This document shows positions 41,186 to 50,654 of a DNA stretch of 64,000 nt, one piece after another (positions within the stretch are counted from its first letter, which is position 1; every line of letters starts with the position of its first letter). The DNA is taken from assembly GCF_002119805.1 (NCBI RefSeq), contig NZ_CP021059.1, forward strand, positions 1,550,001 through 1,614,000, given 5' to 3'. This DNA comes from Macrococcoides canis. GTDB taxonomy: Bacteria > Bacillota > Bacilli > Staphylococcales > Staphylococcaceae. The notes under the pieces are model-generated. The model was not told the origin of the DNA. It saw nothing but the letters and a program-made list of their open reading frames with translations, and searched no databases. A program made the translations under genes and the position numbers.

Positions 41186-41271
41186 CCCTACACTTCTCTC
41201 TTTATATAAGTATATATTTATAAATATTATATACGTTTTTATTGAAGATGGTATATAAAATTATCAATACA

Positions 41272-41763
41272 TCACTGTAATTCTTCTTCTCGCGTCATAT
41301 ATCTATTCGCAACTGTCGTAAAGCTAGAGATCAATAAAATAAATATAGCAAAAGGAAACCCAATATCAAAACTAGTATATTGATAAATAAATATTATGAC
41401 TGATAAAAGGATTAATCCTCCTTTAATCGCGTAGTTCTTCTTCCAGCTTACATTTCTAAAATTAAAACGCTGCACTTCATTTGTAAAAGAAACGATGAAC
41501 ATAAATAAATAAAATAACAGGAAGCTTATATGTAACTTCAGAAATTCATGTCTTTCAATAAGTCTTTGCTGCTGGTCACTTAACTTATAAAATTCTTCAG
41601 TATACGTATCAACAGCATAATAATCTAGTATGAAATATAAAAGAATGCCCGGAATAAGTATTAGAAACATGATTACCCATTCCTGCTTTCGATATCGTTC
41701 ATAGCCAACTTGTCTATCCAATTTAAAGAAATTTGTAAAGTAATACTTGAACTCTTCTTTCAT
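41272..41763 (-). CDS. four-helix membrane protein, unknown
   Basis: A 163-residue membrane protein with four hydrophobic segments (beginning WVIMFLILIPGILLYF, LHISFLLFYLFMFIVSF, GGLILLSVIIFIYQY and GFPFAIFILLISSF) and a charged cytoplasmic N-terminus. No conserved motif is recognised. I start at the ATG at 41763 after GAGGTGTGA; the longer frame from 41784 has no site of its own. It lies alone between the NTF2-like gene and the rRNA methyltransferase. Confidence 0.65.
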   Translation of the reverse strand: MKEEFKYYFTNFFKLDRQVGYERYRKQEWVIMFLILIPGILLYFILDYYAVDTYTEEFYKLSDQQQRLIERHEFLKLHISFLLFYLFMFIVSFTNEVQRFNFRNVSWKKNYAIKGGLILLSVIIFIYQYTSFDIGFPFAIFILLISSFTTVANRYMTREEELQ

Positions 41764-41822
41764 TTCACACCTCTTTTTTACCATAATATTACTTTACAGA
41801 CAATTTAATTGCAATAAAAAAA

Positions 41823-41843
41823 AGAACCGAGCAATCGGTTCTA
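41823..41843 (-). terminator. terminator at the end of the SpoU methyltransferase gene
   Basis: An 8-bp stem AGAACCGA/TCGGTTCT with a GCAA loop is followed by a run of T residues on the minus strand; the stem overlaps the stop codon. Confidence 0.8.
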
Positions 41844-42581
41844 CTTTACAAAATGATACATCAGTATGCCTGCACAAACGGCAACATTTAAACTTTCGGC
41901 TTGACCGTGAATCGGTACGTATAAGTTTTCATCTGTAGCAGATAGGATTTCTGGGCTCACACCTTGCCCTTCATTTCCTAATACAATCATAAAATTTTCA
42001 CTTGGAATGATTTCCTTATAATCACGTGCTTCATCTAAACTCGTGCCATAGATTGTACCGCTAAACTTCGATCTTGCTTCTTCAAAGTCCATCTCAAGTA
42101 CTGGTATATGGAACACACTGCCTTGAGATGCGCGTAGAACTTTGTCGTTATAAATATCAACAGTCCCTTTTGCAATAATTACAGCGTCCACTCCTGCCGC
42201 ATCTGCTGTACGAATAATCGTTCCAACGTTCCCTGGATCCTGAATACGGTCTAAATAAATAACACGGTTCAGCTCAGCCTCTTTCCCATCTTTCATATTG
42301 CATACAGCGTATATTCCTTGTGGTGCTTCTGTCTGGGATAACTTCTCAGCAACTTTAAAAGTAATCTCATACTGCTGTTTGCTGCCCGCAACCATAGCTT
42401 CTGTCAATCGATCCGGATTAACAGTAAGAATCATTTCAATATCAACTTTACTATTTACTGCTTCTTCAACGAGATGTTCTCCTTCAATTATAAACTGCTG
42501 CATCTTTTTTCTATCTTTTCTATTGTGCAGTTTAGCTATCTGCTTGATTTTCTGGTTTTGTATCGATTCAATTAGTTCCAT
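41841..42581 (-). CDS. TrmH/SpoU-family RNA 2'-O-methyltransferase
   Basis: A SPOUT-fold methyltransferase of 246 residues that methylates ribose 2'-OH in rRNA or tRNA. Motifs: LDRIQDPGNVGTIIRTADAAGV (motif 1 with the catalytic Asn and Arg), MIVLGNEGQGVS (motif 2) and IPIHGQAESLNVAVCAGI-like motif 3 (VPIHGQAESLNVAVC). An N-terminal substrate-binding domain precedes them (about 1-90). In S. aureus a similar gene is next to pheS, so synteny holds loosely. The start overlaps the MarR stop as TAATG, so the two are coupled. Confidence 0.93.
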   Translation of the reverse strand: MELIESIQNQKIKQIAKLHNRKDRKKMQQFIIEGEHLVEEAVNSKVDIEMILTVNPDRLTEAMVAGSKQQYEITFKVAEKLSQTEAPQGIYAVCNMKDGKEAELNRVIYLDRIQDPGNVGTIIRTADAAGVDAVIIAKGTVDIYNDKVLRASQGSVFHIPVLEMDFEEARSKFSGTIYGTSLDEARDYKEIIPSENFMIVLGNEGQGVSPEILSATDENLYVPIHGQAESLNVAVCAGILMYHFVK

Positions 42582-43021
42582 TATTGTCCCTCTTCCTTTA
42601 TCAATGAGAATCCTGGTCTCATTTCTGCTAATGATTCCATCACATCAATCCACTGATTGCCGGCATCTTTAAATGTTGTTTCAATCAGATGACGCTGTGC
42701 TTCGTTCAACGTATCTATCAGCTGTATCCCTTTTTGTGTAGGAAAGAGTTCTTTCAGACGTTTATCCTGAGGTGATGGTTGTTCAGTAATCAGCGCTTTT
42801 TCTTTTAATACTTTCAGCGTACTTTGAGAACCTTGTTTAGAAATCTCAAGTACAGTAAGCAGTTCTTTCATGGTGATACCTGGTTTCTTACAAATAAAAA
42901 ACAGAAATCGATGATGCTGTCTCAACATCCCATGCTGTTCAATAATTTCATCTGCTGCACCGATGAACGTCTTATATGCAAAGTAAAATAACATATGTTC
43001 ATAATCTTTATCCTTATACAT
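42581..43021 (-). CDS. MarR-family transcriptional regulator
   Basis: A 146-residue winged-helix regulator with the helix-turn-helix ITMKELLTVLEISKQGSQST and wing LITEQPSPQDKRLKELFPTQKG. It is divergent from the ThDP decarboxylase gene, and the region between holds a GTCAA-N5-TTGAC palindrome on the -35 of that gene, so it is a likely repressor of it. AAGGGATAG precedes the ATG. The ligand is unknown. It overlaps the downstream SpoU gene. Confidence 0.9.
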   Translation of the reverse strand: MYKDKDYEHMLFYFAYKTFIGAADEIIEQHGMLRQHHRFLFFICKKPGITMKELLTVLEISKQGSQSTLKVLKEKALITEQPSPQDKRLKELFPTQKGIQLIDTLNEAQRHLIETTFKDAGNQWIDVMESLAEMRPGFSLIKEEGQ

Positions 43022-43085
43022 TGTCTCTATCCCTTCAACGTATTACTTATATTATACAGTGAATAATTTAGATTACAACAAATAG

Positions 43086-43124
43086 GTCAATATAGTTGAC
43101 TTAATATTAATTTAGCTTTATATT
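43086..43124 (+). promoter_or_regulatory. promoter of the ThDP decarboxylase gene with a palindromic operator
   Basis: TTGACT (43096-43101), a 17-bp spacer and TATATT (43119-43124) form a sigma-A promoter on the + strand. The inverted repeat GTCAA-TATAG-TTGAC (43086-43100) covers the -35 hexamer. The divergent MarR gene has its own TTGTAA-N16-TATAAT promoter on the other strand. Confidence 0.65.
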
Positions 43125-43154
43125 TATATTGTTAATCAAGAAAGGATGATAGAT

Positions 43155-44795
43155 ATGAAACAAAGAATCGGTCAATACTTAATCGATGCGCTTCATGTGA
43201 ATGGTGTCGATAAAATTTTTGGAGTACCAGGAGACTTTACATTAGCATTCCTGGACGATATCATTCGTCATGACAGTGTAGAATGGGTAGGAAATACAAA
43301 TGAACTTAATGCGGCTTATGCTGCTGACGGTTATGCGAGAGTCAACGGACTTGCTGCGGTAAGTACAACATTTGGTGTAGGAGAGCTAAGCGCAGTAAAC
43401 GGGATTGCTGGAAGCTACGCTGAACGTGTGCCAGTAGTGAAAATATCAGGTGGCCCTTCATCTGTAGCGCAAAAAGAGGGACGCTACGTCCATCATTCAC
43501 TTGGTGAAGGTATTTTTGATTCGTATTCAAAAATGTATGCACATATTACTGCAACGACAACAATACTCACTGTCGACAATGCAGTTGAAGAAATTGATCG
43601 CGTGATTCATACCGCACTGAAAGAAAAACGTCCTGTGCACATCCATCTACCAATAGATGTTGCTTTGACAGAAATCGAAATTCCTCATGCCCCTAAAGTG
43701 TACACACATGAATCACAAAATGTTGATGCATATATACAGACGGTAGAAAAGAAACTCATGTCTGCAAAACAACCCGTGATTATCGCAGGACATGAAATCA
43801 ACAGCTTTAAACTGCACGAACAACTAGAACAGTTCGTAAATAAAACAAATATACCAGTTGCACAGCTTTCTCTTGGTAAATCTGCTTTTAATGAAGAAAA
43901 TGTACATTATCTAGGAATTTATGACGGTAAGATCGCTGAAGAAAGTGTGAGAGAATATGTTGATAATGCAGATGTTATCTTAAATATCGGTGCAAAACTG
44001 ACAGACTCAGCAACTGCTGGCTTCTCATACAAATTCGATACTGAAAATATTATCTATATTAACCAGAATGACTTTAAAGCTGGAGACGTTGTAAGCAATA
44101 ATGTCTCACTTATCGACCTTGTCAATGGTCTGAACAGCATTAACTATAAAAACGAAACAGAATTCCCTGTATATAAACGTTCGGATATGCAGTATGATTT
44201 GAATGATTCACCATTAACACAACGCAACTACTTCAAAATGATGAATGCATTCTTGGAAAAAGATGATATTTTACTTGCAGAGCAAGGCACATCATTCTTT
44301 GGTGCTTATGATTTATCTCTGTATAAAGGAAACCAGTTTATAGGTCAGCCGTTATGGGGATCTATCGGTTATACATTCCCATCACTATTAGGATCTCAGC
44401 TTGCTGATGTTAATCGACGCAACATTCTGCTCATCGGTGACGGTTCATTACAATTAACTGTTCAGGCATTATCTACAATGATCAGAAAAGACATCAAACC
44501 GATCATCTTCGTAATCAATAACGATGGCTATACTGTTGAACGTCTGATACATGGTATGGAGGAGCCATACAACGATATTCAAATGTGGAACTACAAACAG
44601 TTACCAGAAGTCTTTGGTGGTAAAGAAACAGTTAAAGTCCACGATGCGAAGACTTCAAATGAACTAAAGACCGTTATGGATAACGTTCAAGCAGACAAAG
44701 ATCATATGCACTTTATCGAAGTTCACATGGCTGTAGAAGATGCTCCTAAAAAATTAATCGATATTGCAAAAGCATTCTCTGATGCGAACAAATAA
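43155..44795 (+). CDS. thiamine-diphosphate 2-oxoacid decarboxylase (indolepyruvate/pyruvate decarboxylase type)
   Basis: A 546-residue ThDP enzyme of the pyruvate/indolepyruvate decarboxylase family; S. aureus has a homologue annotated ipdC. The N-terminal PYR domain has FGVPGDFTLAFLD and the catalytic Glu region GNTNELNAAYAADGYAR, with HHSLGEG carrying the paired histidines. The C-terminal PP domain has GDGSLQLTVQALST and NNDGYTVERLIHG. Expected products are an aldehyde and CO2 from a 2-oxoacid such as pyruvate, indolepyruvate or a branched-chain oxoacid; the substrate cannot be decided. AAAGG lies 9 nt before the ATG at 43155. Confidence 0.93.
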   Translation: MKQRIGQYLIDALHVNGVDKIFGVPGDFTLAFLDDIIRHDSVEWVGNTNELNAAYAADGYARVNGLAAVSTTFGVGELSAVNGIAGSYAERVPVVKISGGPSSVAQKEGRYVHHSLGEGIFDSYSKMYAHITATTTILTVDNAVEEIDRVIHTALKEKRPVHIHLPIDVALTEIEIPHAPKVYTHESQNVDAYIQTVEKKLMSAKQPVIIAGHEINSFKLHEQLEQFVNKTNIPVAQLSLGKSAFNEENVHYLGIYDGKIAEESVREYVDNADVILNIGAKLTDSATAGFSYKFDTENIIYINQNDFKAGDVVSNNVSLIDLVNGLNSINYKNETEFPVYKRSDMQYDLNDSPLTQRNYFKMMNAFLEKDDILLAEQGTSFFGAYDLSLYKGNQFIGQPLWGSIGYTFPSLLGSQLADVNRRNILLIGDGSLQLTVQALSTMIRKDIKPIIFVINNDGYTVERLIHGMEEPYNDIQMWNYKQLPEVFGGKETVKVHDAKTSNELKTVMDNVQADKDHMHFIEVHMAVEDAPKKLIDIAKAFSDANK

Positions 44796-44853
44796 TATAT
44801 TTATACATTCAGGAAATGATATGCCTGGTGTCCATTAAAAGACAACTTATTAA

Positions 44854-44889
44854 AGAACGCCCTGTCATTTATGACATGGGCGTTCTCTT
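44854..44889. terminator. bidirectional terminator
   Basis: Outer arms AGAACGCCC/GGGCGTTCT enclose inner arms TGTCAT/ATGACA. It lies between the decarboxylase gene and the convergent methyltransferase gene and serves both. Confidence 0.8.
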
Positions 44890-45622
44890 ATTCTTTCACA
44901 ACTTTAAATATTACAAATGATGGACGATGATTAATTTTTTCTATATCAACATGATTCATGAATTCAAGAGACAAATTAGTATTTCCAGTTTCGACGATAC
45001 GCTCTAATCTAAATCCCGCTTCAAGCAATGTATTCAGCAGCTCCTCCATTGTTCTATGATATTTCATCACGTCTTGCTGTAACCACCTTGTAATGCGTAC
45101 CCCACTTTCGAAGTAATGATCCAGCTTATAATGATCATACATATCAGGCACATGTGACCACAAATCATCTGAACGCGTTGCAGTTGCTACAGGATGCTCA
45201 CATGAGAAAATAAACACCCCATCTTGCTTCAAATGATTATAAACCTTTTGAACAGCACCTTTATAATCTTCAATATAGTGAAATGCAAGGGATGAAACGA
45301 TAACATCATAATCCGCGACAGAATCAAATTCCATAAAATCATTATTTAAGAAAGTAACATGCTGATCCTGTATATTTTCCTTTGCTTTCTGTATCATGTT
45401 GCTAGAAATATCGATGCCCGTGATCTGAATCGGCGACTGCTCAAGCATATACTGGACGAGCTGTCCCATTCCACAACCGATATCGAGTATTGTCTTATTA
45501 TACAGATTCGGCAGCAGTTCTTTGATCCTCGGTACTTCTATCATTTCGTTATAACTCGTTGGATTTAACCTGACCTCTTTGTAACGACTAAAAAAATCGT
45601 CGTTATCATATATATTATGCAT
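44888..45622 (-). CDS. SAM-dependent class I methyltransferase
   Basis: A 244-residue Rossmann methyltransferase. Motif I is ILDIGCGMGQLVQYML, followed by ITGIDISSNMIQKAKE and the post-I acidic residue, VIVSSLAFHYIEDY (motif IV region) and FIFSCEHPVATATR. The acceptor is unknown; the C-terminal half is typical of small-molecule methyltransferases. GAGGAGAATC precedes the ATG. It shares direction with, and follows, the damaged M42 peptidase gene. Confidence 0.88.
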   Translation of the reverse strand: MHNIYDNDDFFSRYKEVRLNPTSYNEMIEVPRIKELLPNLYNKTILDIGCGMGQLVQYMLEQSPIQITGIDISSNMIQKAKENIQDQHVTFLNNDFMEFDSVADYDVIVSSLAFHYIEDYKGAVQKVYNHLKQDGVFIFSCEHPVATATRSDDLWSHVPDMYDHYKLDHYFESGVRITRWLQQDVMKYHRTMEELLNTLLEAGFRLERIVETGNTNLSLEFMNHVDIEKINHRPSFVIFKVVKE

Positions 45623-45706
45623 ATCGATTCTCCTCTTAGTATCGGGAATATGGCAAATTTTTTAAGTGGCGTACTTCGCAATAGTTCGACACCTACACAA
45701 TTCTCC

Positions 45707-46771
45707 CTAAATCTCCTGCTTGATAATTCGTTCCACAACTTCATCATCAAGACTTTCCACTACTTTCTTAAGCAACTTGACTGCACCATTGTAATCTTCG
45801 CGGTGCATCATCGATACATTACTATGAATATAGCGTGTCGGCACAGATATAGTTATAGCAGGTACACCGTTATTACTCACTGCAACATGTCCTGCATCCG
45901 TATATCCTCCTGTCAGATGATCAACTTGATACTGAATCCCATTCTCTTCTGCCACCTGTTCAACATATCTTCTAAATGACACATGTCCAATATTCCAAGC
46001 ATCTGATAACAATATAACTGGCCCTTCTCCCATCTTCGCCTGTCCAGCGTTCTCCATACCTGGCGTCTTCGAACATAGACATACATCCACTGCAATCGCT
46101 AAGCTCGGTTTCATCTTATTTGCAGCAGTAATCGCACCGCGAGATAAGGTTTCTTCTTGTGTTACAGCACCTGCATATAAACTAATCGTATTATCCGCTT
46201 CTTTTATTACTTCATACGTTGCAGCACATCCAAAGCGATTATCAAATGCTTTGGCCAGTAAATAGTTCGGGTTCGCCATTACTTCAAATTCTGAATACGG
46301 TGTAATGGCATCTCAAACGCGTACTCCGGCATTCAATGTCTCTTCACGATTATCTGTTCCGATATCAATAAACATGGCATCTGGATTAACTTTATTACGT
46401 TCAGCTAGTGGCAATACGTGCGGTGGTTTACTACCGATTACACCGCGAACTTCCCCTTTTTGCGTTATAATCGTCACTTTCTGACTCGTCATTACAGTGC
46501 CAGACCAGCTGCCTAAATTTGTGAATTTGATAAATCCATCTTCAGTAATTTCTGTGACCATAAATCCAATTTCATCAAGATGTCCAAGTAACATTATCGA
46601 ATGTTTTGATTCTGTCTCTTTAACTCCAAAAATACTCCCTGTATTATCATGCACGGTTTGTATACGTTCTTCATCAAATAATTCCTGCATCAACTTTGTC
46701 ATCGGCAGCTCGAATCCCGCCGGTGCATTACAGTCGGTCATTTGTTTAAGTAGTTCTAGTTGCTGATTCAT
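45707..46771 (-). pseudogene. M42-family aminopeptidase interrupted by one in-frame TGA
   Basis: Read through the stop, the frame gives 354 residues, normal for M42 (glutamyl aminopeptidase/YsdC-type) metallopeptidases. The N-terminal part has the metal motif LLGHLDEIGFMVTEI. TGA at 46313-46315 interrupts AGVRV-stop-DAITPYSEFEVMANP; homologues have glycine here, so a single G-to-T change of GGA to TGA explains it. The C-terminal part keeps LAKAFDNRFGC, the catalytic TQEETLSRGA and the final histidine region YIHSNVSMMHREDY. AGGAGATG precedes the ATG. Both halves are otherwise intact and undecayed. The lesion is recent, or is a sequencing error. Confidence 0.88.
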
Positions 46772-46822
46772 ATATACATCTCCTATATCTCTGTAAATTT
46801 TCTTATATCATTCTTAACTATC

Positions 46823-48028
46823 TTACATATACTGTCCTAAAAATACACCAATCGCTGTGCCAACATAGTTTCCGATAATATATCCGAGTGTACCTACAAC
46901 GAGAATCGGTCCGATTAATTTGTGCCACCCTTTGGCAATGGCTAACGCTGCTGCAGTTGTCGGTCCTCCTATATTGGCATTACTAGCAAGTAATATTTCC
47001 TCTAAGTCTGCTCCAATAAATTTACCGGCAACTAAACTTATAACAAGATTTAGCATCGCAATAATAAACACAAACAATAATAGCAATGGTGCTGTCTGAA
47101 TAATTAAAGGTATTGAAGCTGGAATTCCTAATACGAAGAAGAAAAGATATATAAGAAACGTTCCAAATTCATTACTACCATTTAACTGTTTAAAGAATTT
47201 AGGGAAGAGTAATAGCAATACAAATGTAAACGTCGTTAAGATTAAATATTTATCTGTTACTAGACCTGTAAACATTTCATATAAAATATTGCCATCCGCT
47301 TTCGGCAAAATATCAGTCATAAATGCTGACAGTTTAAATGATACAGCTACAATAAAAAATGCTGCACCGAAATTTAACGCAATATCAAGCAACAAAATTT
47401 CTTTGCGACTGAAATAATCATCGTGGCCTGCAATATGTGTACCTTCTACTTCATCAATGTGCGGCGTATTAAATTTCATTCTAAAGAATCGCATTGTAGG
47501 AATCGCCATTAATGTCAAAATAAATATCGCTGTCATTAAGTTATCTGCAACTACTGCAGCTGATATTACATCTTTAGGTGGATCAAACTTTAATGCCATC
47601 GCAGCAAAATTCACGCCCCCACCAATATAGCTTGCACTCATCATCGCACTCAGTTTATCGAGATAAGGGATATGTTCTTTTAGTAAAAAGAATGCAGCAA
47701 AAGTTCCAGCTACCGTTCCAACAGAACTTAATAGAAATATACCGAGTAATCGGCCACTTTCTTTCCATATTGCTTTAATATCAATTTGAAATAATAATAA
47801 CGGTAAAGCTAGAGGAATAATAAAACCCCATACTTGATCATAAACAATAGATTCTGTCGGAATAATTTTAAAATTAGATAGCAACAGTGCAAAGATTAAG
47901 GCAATAATAGCCCCTGAAACTTTGGCTGCCCATTTATATCTTAATTCAAGATAAATACTTAGACTGCTGAAAATTACAATGATCGCCCATAACGTCATGA
48001 CATCGTCTGCCGCAAAAAGTGTCTTCAT
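46823..48028 (-). CDS. DUF819-family membrane protein (YjcL-like)
   Basis: A 401-residue protein with about ten hydrophobic segments, resembling DUF819 membrane proteins such as Bacillus YjcL. Typical features are the glycine-rich ASYIGGGVNFAAMALKF and ASNANIGGPTTAAALAIAKGW, which probably line a transport path. The substrate is unknown. GAGGTAAAC precedes the ATG. It shares direction with the M42 peptidase gene and could import or export peptides or amino acids, but that is speculation. Confidence 0.85.
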   Translation of the reverse strand: MKTLFAADDVMTLWAIIVIFSSLSIYLELRYKWAAKVSGAIIALIFALLLSNFKIIPTESIVYDQVWGFIIPLALPLLLFQIDIKAIWKESGRLLGIFLLSSVGTVAGTFAAFFLLKEHIPYLDKLSAMMSASYIGGGVNFAAMALKFDPPKDVISAAVVADNLMTAIFILTLMAIPTMRFFRMKFNTPHIDEVEGTHIAGHDDYFSRKEILLLDIALNFGAAFFIVAVSFKLSAFMTDILPKADGNILYEMFTGLVTDKYLILTTFTFVLLLLFPKFFKQLNGSNEFGTFLIYLFFFVLGIPASIPLIIQTAPLLLLFVFIIAMLNLVISLVAGKFIGADLEEILLASNANIGGPTTAAALAIAKGWHKLIGPILVVGTLGYIIGNYVGTAIGVFLGQYM

Positions 48029-48102
48029 CGTTTACCTCCTCAAAAAGCATTATAGCTCTAATTTATCAGAATATTCTATATTATTGAAGAGGTAATCATT
48101 CA

Positions 48103-48735
48103 TTATAAACGTTTCGCAAACTTTTCTTTGTGTTCTTCGGGTAAAGCATCAACTTTTAATGCTTTTTCAATTAGCGTTTTATTATGCTTATCACCGTAAA
48201 CTAATTCATTAAACTCATGTAAAGTAAATCCAGTATCATCTTTCTTCACAAGCTCTAACTTACTATCTGGTGCAACTACGCCTTCAATAAGTACTCTAAA
48301 ATAACAGCCAGTTGCTCGACTAGCAGCCATCATCTTTACAATATTAGGAACATTATGAACTTGTGCTATCGTATTACATGGTCCACGCCCTTCGGTAACT
48401 TGAATGACCGCTTCACCTAATTTAAATGTATCGCCAATACAAATCGTATCTTTATCCAGTCCAACAGTAGTAATATTCTCACCAAACAAACTAAATTCAG
48501 TATCTATATCCATGTAATCTGACCATAAAGCATAGTCATTAAAATCATATAAACATACAGCTTTATTCACACCACCATGTGCTTTATACACTTGATGATC
48601 TCCTACAAAACCAGTTGTTGTAAGTAATGTCGGCAATTCAATAGGATATTTATAATAAGCTGTTTTTGTTACCTTACCATTAAACAACTTCTTTTCAACT
48701 TGACCAATACAAATTCTTTTCACTTCGTATTGCAT
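48103..48735 (-). CDS. MOSC-domain protein (YiiM-like)
   Basis: A 210-residue MOSC-domain protein, a family that binds sulfur or molybdenum cofactor and in YiiM/YcbX reduces N-hydroxylated compounds. I see GDHQVYKAHGGVNKAV (45-60), the SLFGENITTVGL segment and the conserved Cys120 in GRGPCNTIAQ. GGGGTGAG precedes the ATG. No molybdopterin genes are in this window, so the cofactor context is not visible. Confidence 0.88.
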   Translation of the reverse strand: MQYEVKRICIGQVEKKLFNGKVTKTAYYKYPIELPTLLTTTGFVGDHQVYKAHGGVNKAVCLYDFNDYALWSDYMDIDTEFSLFGENITTVGLDKDTICIGDTFKLGEAVIQVTEGRGPCNTIAQVHNVPNIVKMMAASRATGCYFRVLIEGVVAPDSKLELVKKDDTGFTLHEFNELVYGDKHNKTLIEKALKVDALPEEHKEKFAKRL

Positions 48736-48797
48736 TAACTCACCCCGCTCTTTTTTATCAGTTTACCCAAACTTAACTAACAAGTAAAATAGGAAAA

Positions 48798-48815
48798 GCC
48801 ACTCGATGGAGTGAC
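48798..48815 (-). terminator. probable terminator after the ABC transporter operon
   Basis: Arms GCCACTC and GAGTGAC (one G-T pair) with a GATG loop are followed by CTTTTCC on the minus strand, downstream of the permease gene. Confidence 0.55.
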
Positions 48816-48867
48816 TCTTTTAAACGACGTCTTCAAAGTAGTACTTCGAAAAATTTCATACAGCTTA

Positions 48868-49668
48868 CTAAAGACTTAAGTTCTTCTTATTAAACAGCAG
48901 TAGATTCACAATAAAGAGTAATACAATAATACTGATGCTAATGCCATAATTCAGCATTAAATCTGCATCTCCGCTTGAAATTTTTGCGCTGTCGTACAAA
49001 CTAAATACGGTAAAGTGTTTCATCCATTCTACATCTTCACTCAGTTTAGATCCGATTGATAATCCATACATCAATAATGCCATTCCACTAGCAGCGAGTA
49101 ATCCATGTTTCGCTTCATTAAAGATAAGCATACATGTTAAAGTAAACAAACATACAATCAAGAATACGACTGTTCCTAATACATTCAAATGGAATAGATT
49201 CCAGAAATCATATTTCGGATTCTCAACTATCCAGTTTATCAACCCTACACAAGCAAATGCCATCAGTACACCAAACAGTACATGTGCGATGATTGCTGCA
49301 ATTTGCATTTGACTCATAATTGAAATTCTTGAGAAAGGTAAGTTTAAGATGTTCGCTAGTGATTTATTCTCAATCCATTTACCATATAAATTATTCGCAA
49401 GCATAATTGAGAAACACAACATTAAAATGATAAAAATCATACCGTAATATTCCATCGCAATAAATTGGTTAATATCTTGTAAGCCCGCACTCATATTGAA
49501 TATCGCATTGAGTTCTTTCGGCATTTGTTTCATCATTTCTTCTAATCCATCCATCTTCTCAATCGTAGGATAGATATAAACAATCATGAGTAAATACAAG
49601 AATGCCCCAATTAGGAATGACATCATAAATGTTACAGCTTGTTTCAAATAGTAATTAAATAGTGTCAT
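48868..49668 (-). CDS. ABC-2-type transporter permease
   Basis: A 266-residue membrane protein with six hydrophobic segments and a large loop after the first (MDGLEEMMKQMPKELNAIF), the layout of ABC-2 permeases. I start at the ATG at 49668 after GAGGTGAGC. The ORF overlaps the ATPase gene by 14 bp, so the two form an export system. The substrate (drug, lipid or peptide) cannot be deduced. Confidence 0.88.
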   Translation of the reverse strand: MTLFNYYLKQAVTFMMSFLIGAFLYLLMIVYIYPTIEKMDGLEEMMKQMPKELNAIFNMSAGLQDINQFIAMEYYGMIFIILMLCFSIMLANNLYGKWIENKSLANILNLPFSRISIMSQMQIAAIIAHVLFGVLMAFACVGLINWIVENPKYDFWNLFHLNVLGTVVFLIVCLFTLTCMLIFNEAKHGLLAASGMALLMYGLSIGSKLSEDVEWMKHFTVFSLYDSAKISSGDADLMLNYGISISIIVLLFIVNLLLFNKKNLSL

Positions 49669-50548
49669 GTTGCTCACCTCTATCATAGAAATGTAAGAAG
49701 ATTTCTTCGAGTGATTCATTTTCAATATTAATATGTTCAATTTCAAATTTACTTAAATTTTGGATAACATCATTTGTTTGTCCTTTAATATTTAATTTCA
49801 CAATCACACCGTCAATACTACTTTCTGGATATATTACATTAAATGCTTTCGCTTGTTCTACTGATTTAAATTGAATGATATAATGCTGACGCGCGTTTGA
49901 CTGAATTTGTTCGATATAATCTAAATCAACAATGCGCCCATCTTTAATGATACAAATCGTATCACACGTACGCGATACTTCCGTAAAGCTATGAGAGCTC
50001 ATTAAGATTGTAGTCCCTTTCGCTTTCTCTTCATTGATGAGTTCTAAAAATATTTGCTGCACTAATGGATCTAGCCCTGATGTAGGTTCATCTAGAATTA
50101 AAATACTCGGTTCATGCATTAAACTTTGGATAATCGCAACTTTCTGCTTCATCCCTTTACTCATCTTGCCAATCTTCACTTTTTCATCGAGTTGTAATCG
50201 AGAAACAAGTTCATCTTTTCTCGTTGTATCGCTAATACCACGAGCTTTTAACATAAAGTTCAAGTAGTCTTTGCCACTCATATCATTCAGTAAGCTAATT
50301 TCACCCGAAATATAGCCAACAGACTTCTGAATCTTTTCTCTAGATATAAATGCATCTAATCCATTGATTGTAACCACTCCAGAAGTCGGTTGCATAAATC
50401 CCATCAACATACGAATCGTTGTAGACTTGCCTGCGCCGTTCGGACCTAAAAATCCAAAAACTGTACCAGGTTCAATATTGAAATTTAAATCAAAGACTCC
50501 TTTGTTATTTCCAAATTTTTTTGTTAAATTTTTCACTTCGATCATCAT
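49655..50548 (-). CDS. ABC transporter ATP-binding protein
   Basis: A 297-residue ABC ATPase of the drug/export type. Walker A is GPNGAGKST (35-43), the signature region reads MSKGMKQKVAI (129-139), Walker B is ILILDEPTSGLD (149-160), and the H-loop is SSHSF. A C-terminal regulatory part (about 215-297) follows. It begins ATG-ATG after GGGGTG. It is paired with the overlapping permease gene downstream. Confidence 0.93.
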   Translation of the reverse strand: MMIEVKNLTKKFGNNKGVFDLNFNIEPGTVFGFLGPNGAGKSTTIRMLMGFMQPTSGVVTINGLDAFISREKIQKSVGYISGEISLLNDMSGKDYLNFMLKARGISDTTRKDELVSRLQLDEKVKIGKMSKGMKQKVAIIQSLMHEPSILILDEPTSGLDPLVQQIFLELINEEKAKGTTILMSSHSFTEVSRTCDTICIIKDGRIVDLDYIEQIQSNARQHYIIQFKSVEQAKAFNVIYPESSIDGVIVKLNIKGQTNDVIQNLSKFEIEHINIENESLEEIFLHFYDRGEQHDTI

Positions 50549-50612
50549 TTACACCCCATTGAAAGCCTTAATAACTTAAAGTATAACGCTTTAAATATTA
50601 AGGTCAATCACA

Positions 50613-50642
50613 AAAAGCGAGTCTATCATTAGACTCGCTTTT
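50613..50642 (-). terminator. terminator after the LLM monooxygenase gene
   Basis: A stem AAAAGCGAGTCTA/TAGACTCGCTTTT is followed by T residues on the minus strand, between the monooxygenase and the ABC ATPase genes. Confidence 0.85.
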
Positions 50643-50654
50643 TACTGATATATA

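Noticed and set aside
41747-42672. Plus-strand frames opposite the rRNA methyltransferase
   Set aside because: Shadow frames with no ribosome site or recognisable protein.
45565-45750. 61-residue frame between the methyltransferase and the M42 gene
   Set aside because: No ribosome site, and it overlaps both genes; unlikely to be translated.
46280-46330. Frameshift in the M42 peptidase
   Set aside because: Both halves are in the same frame; a single nonsense codon explains the break.
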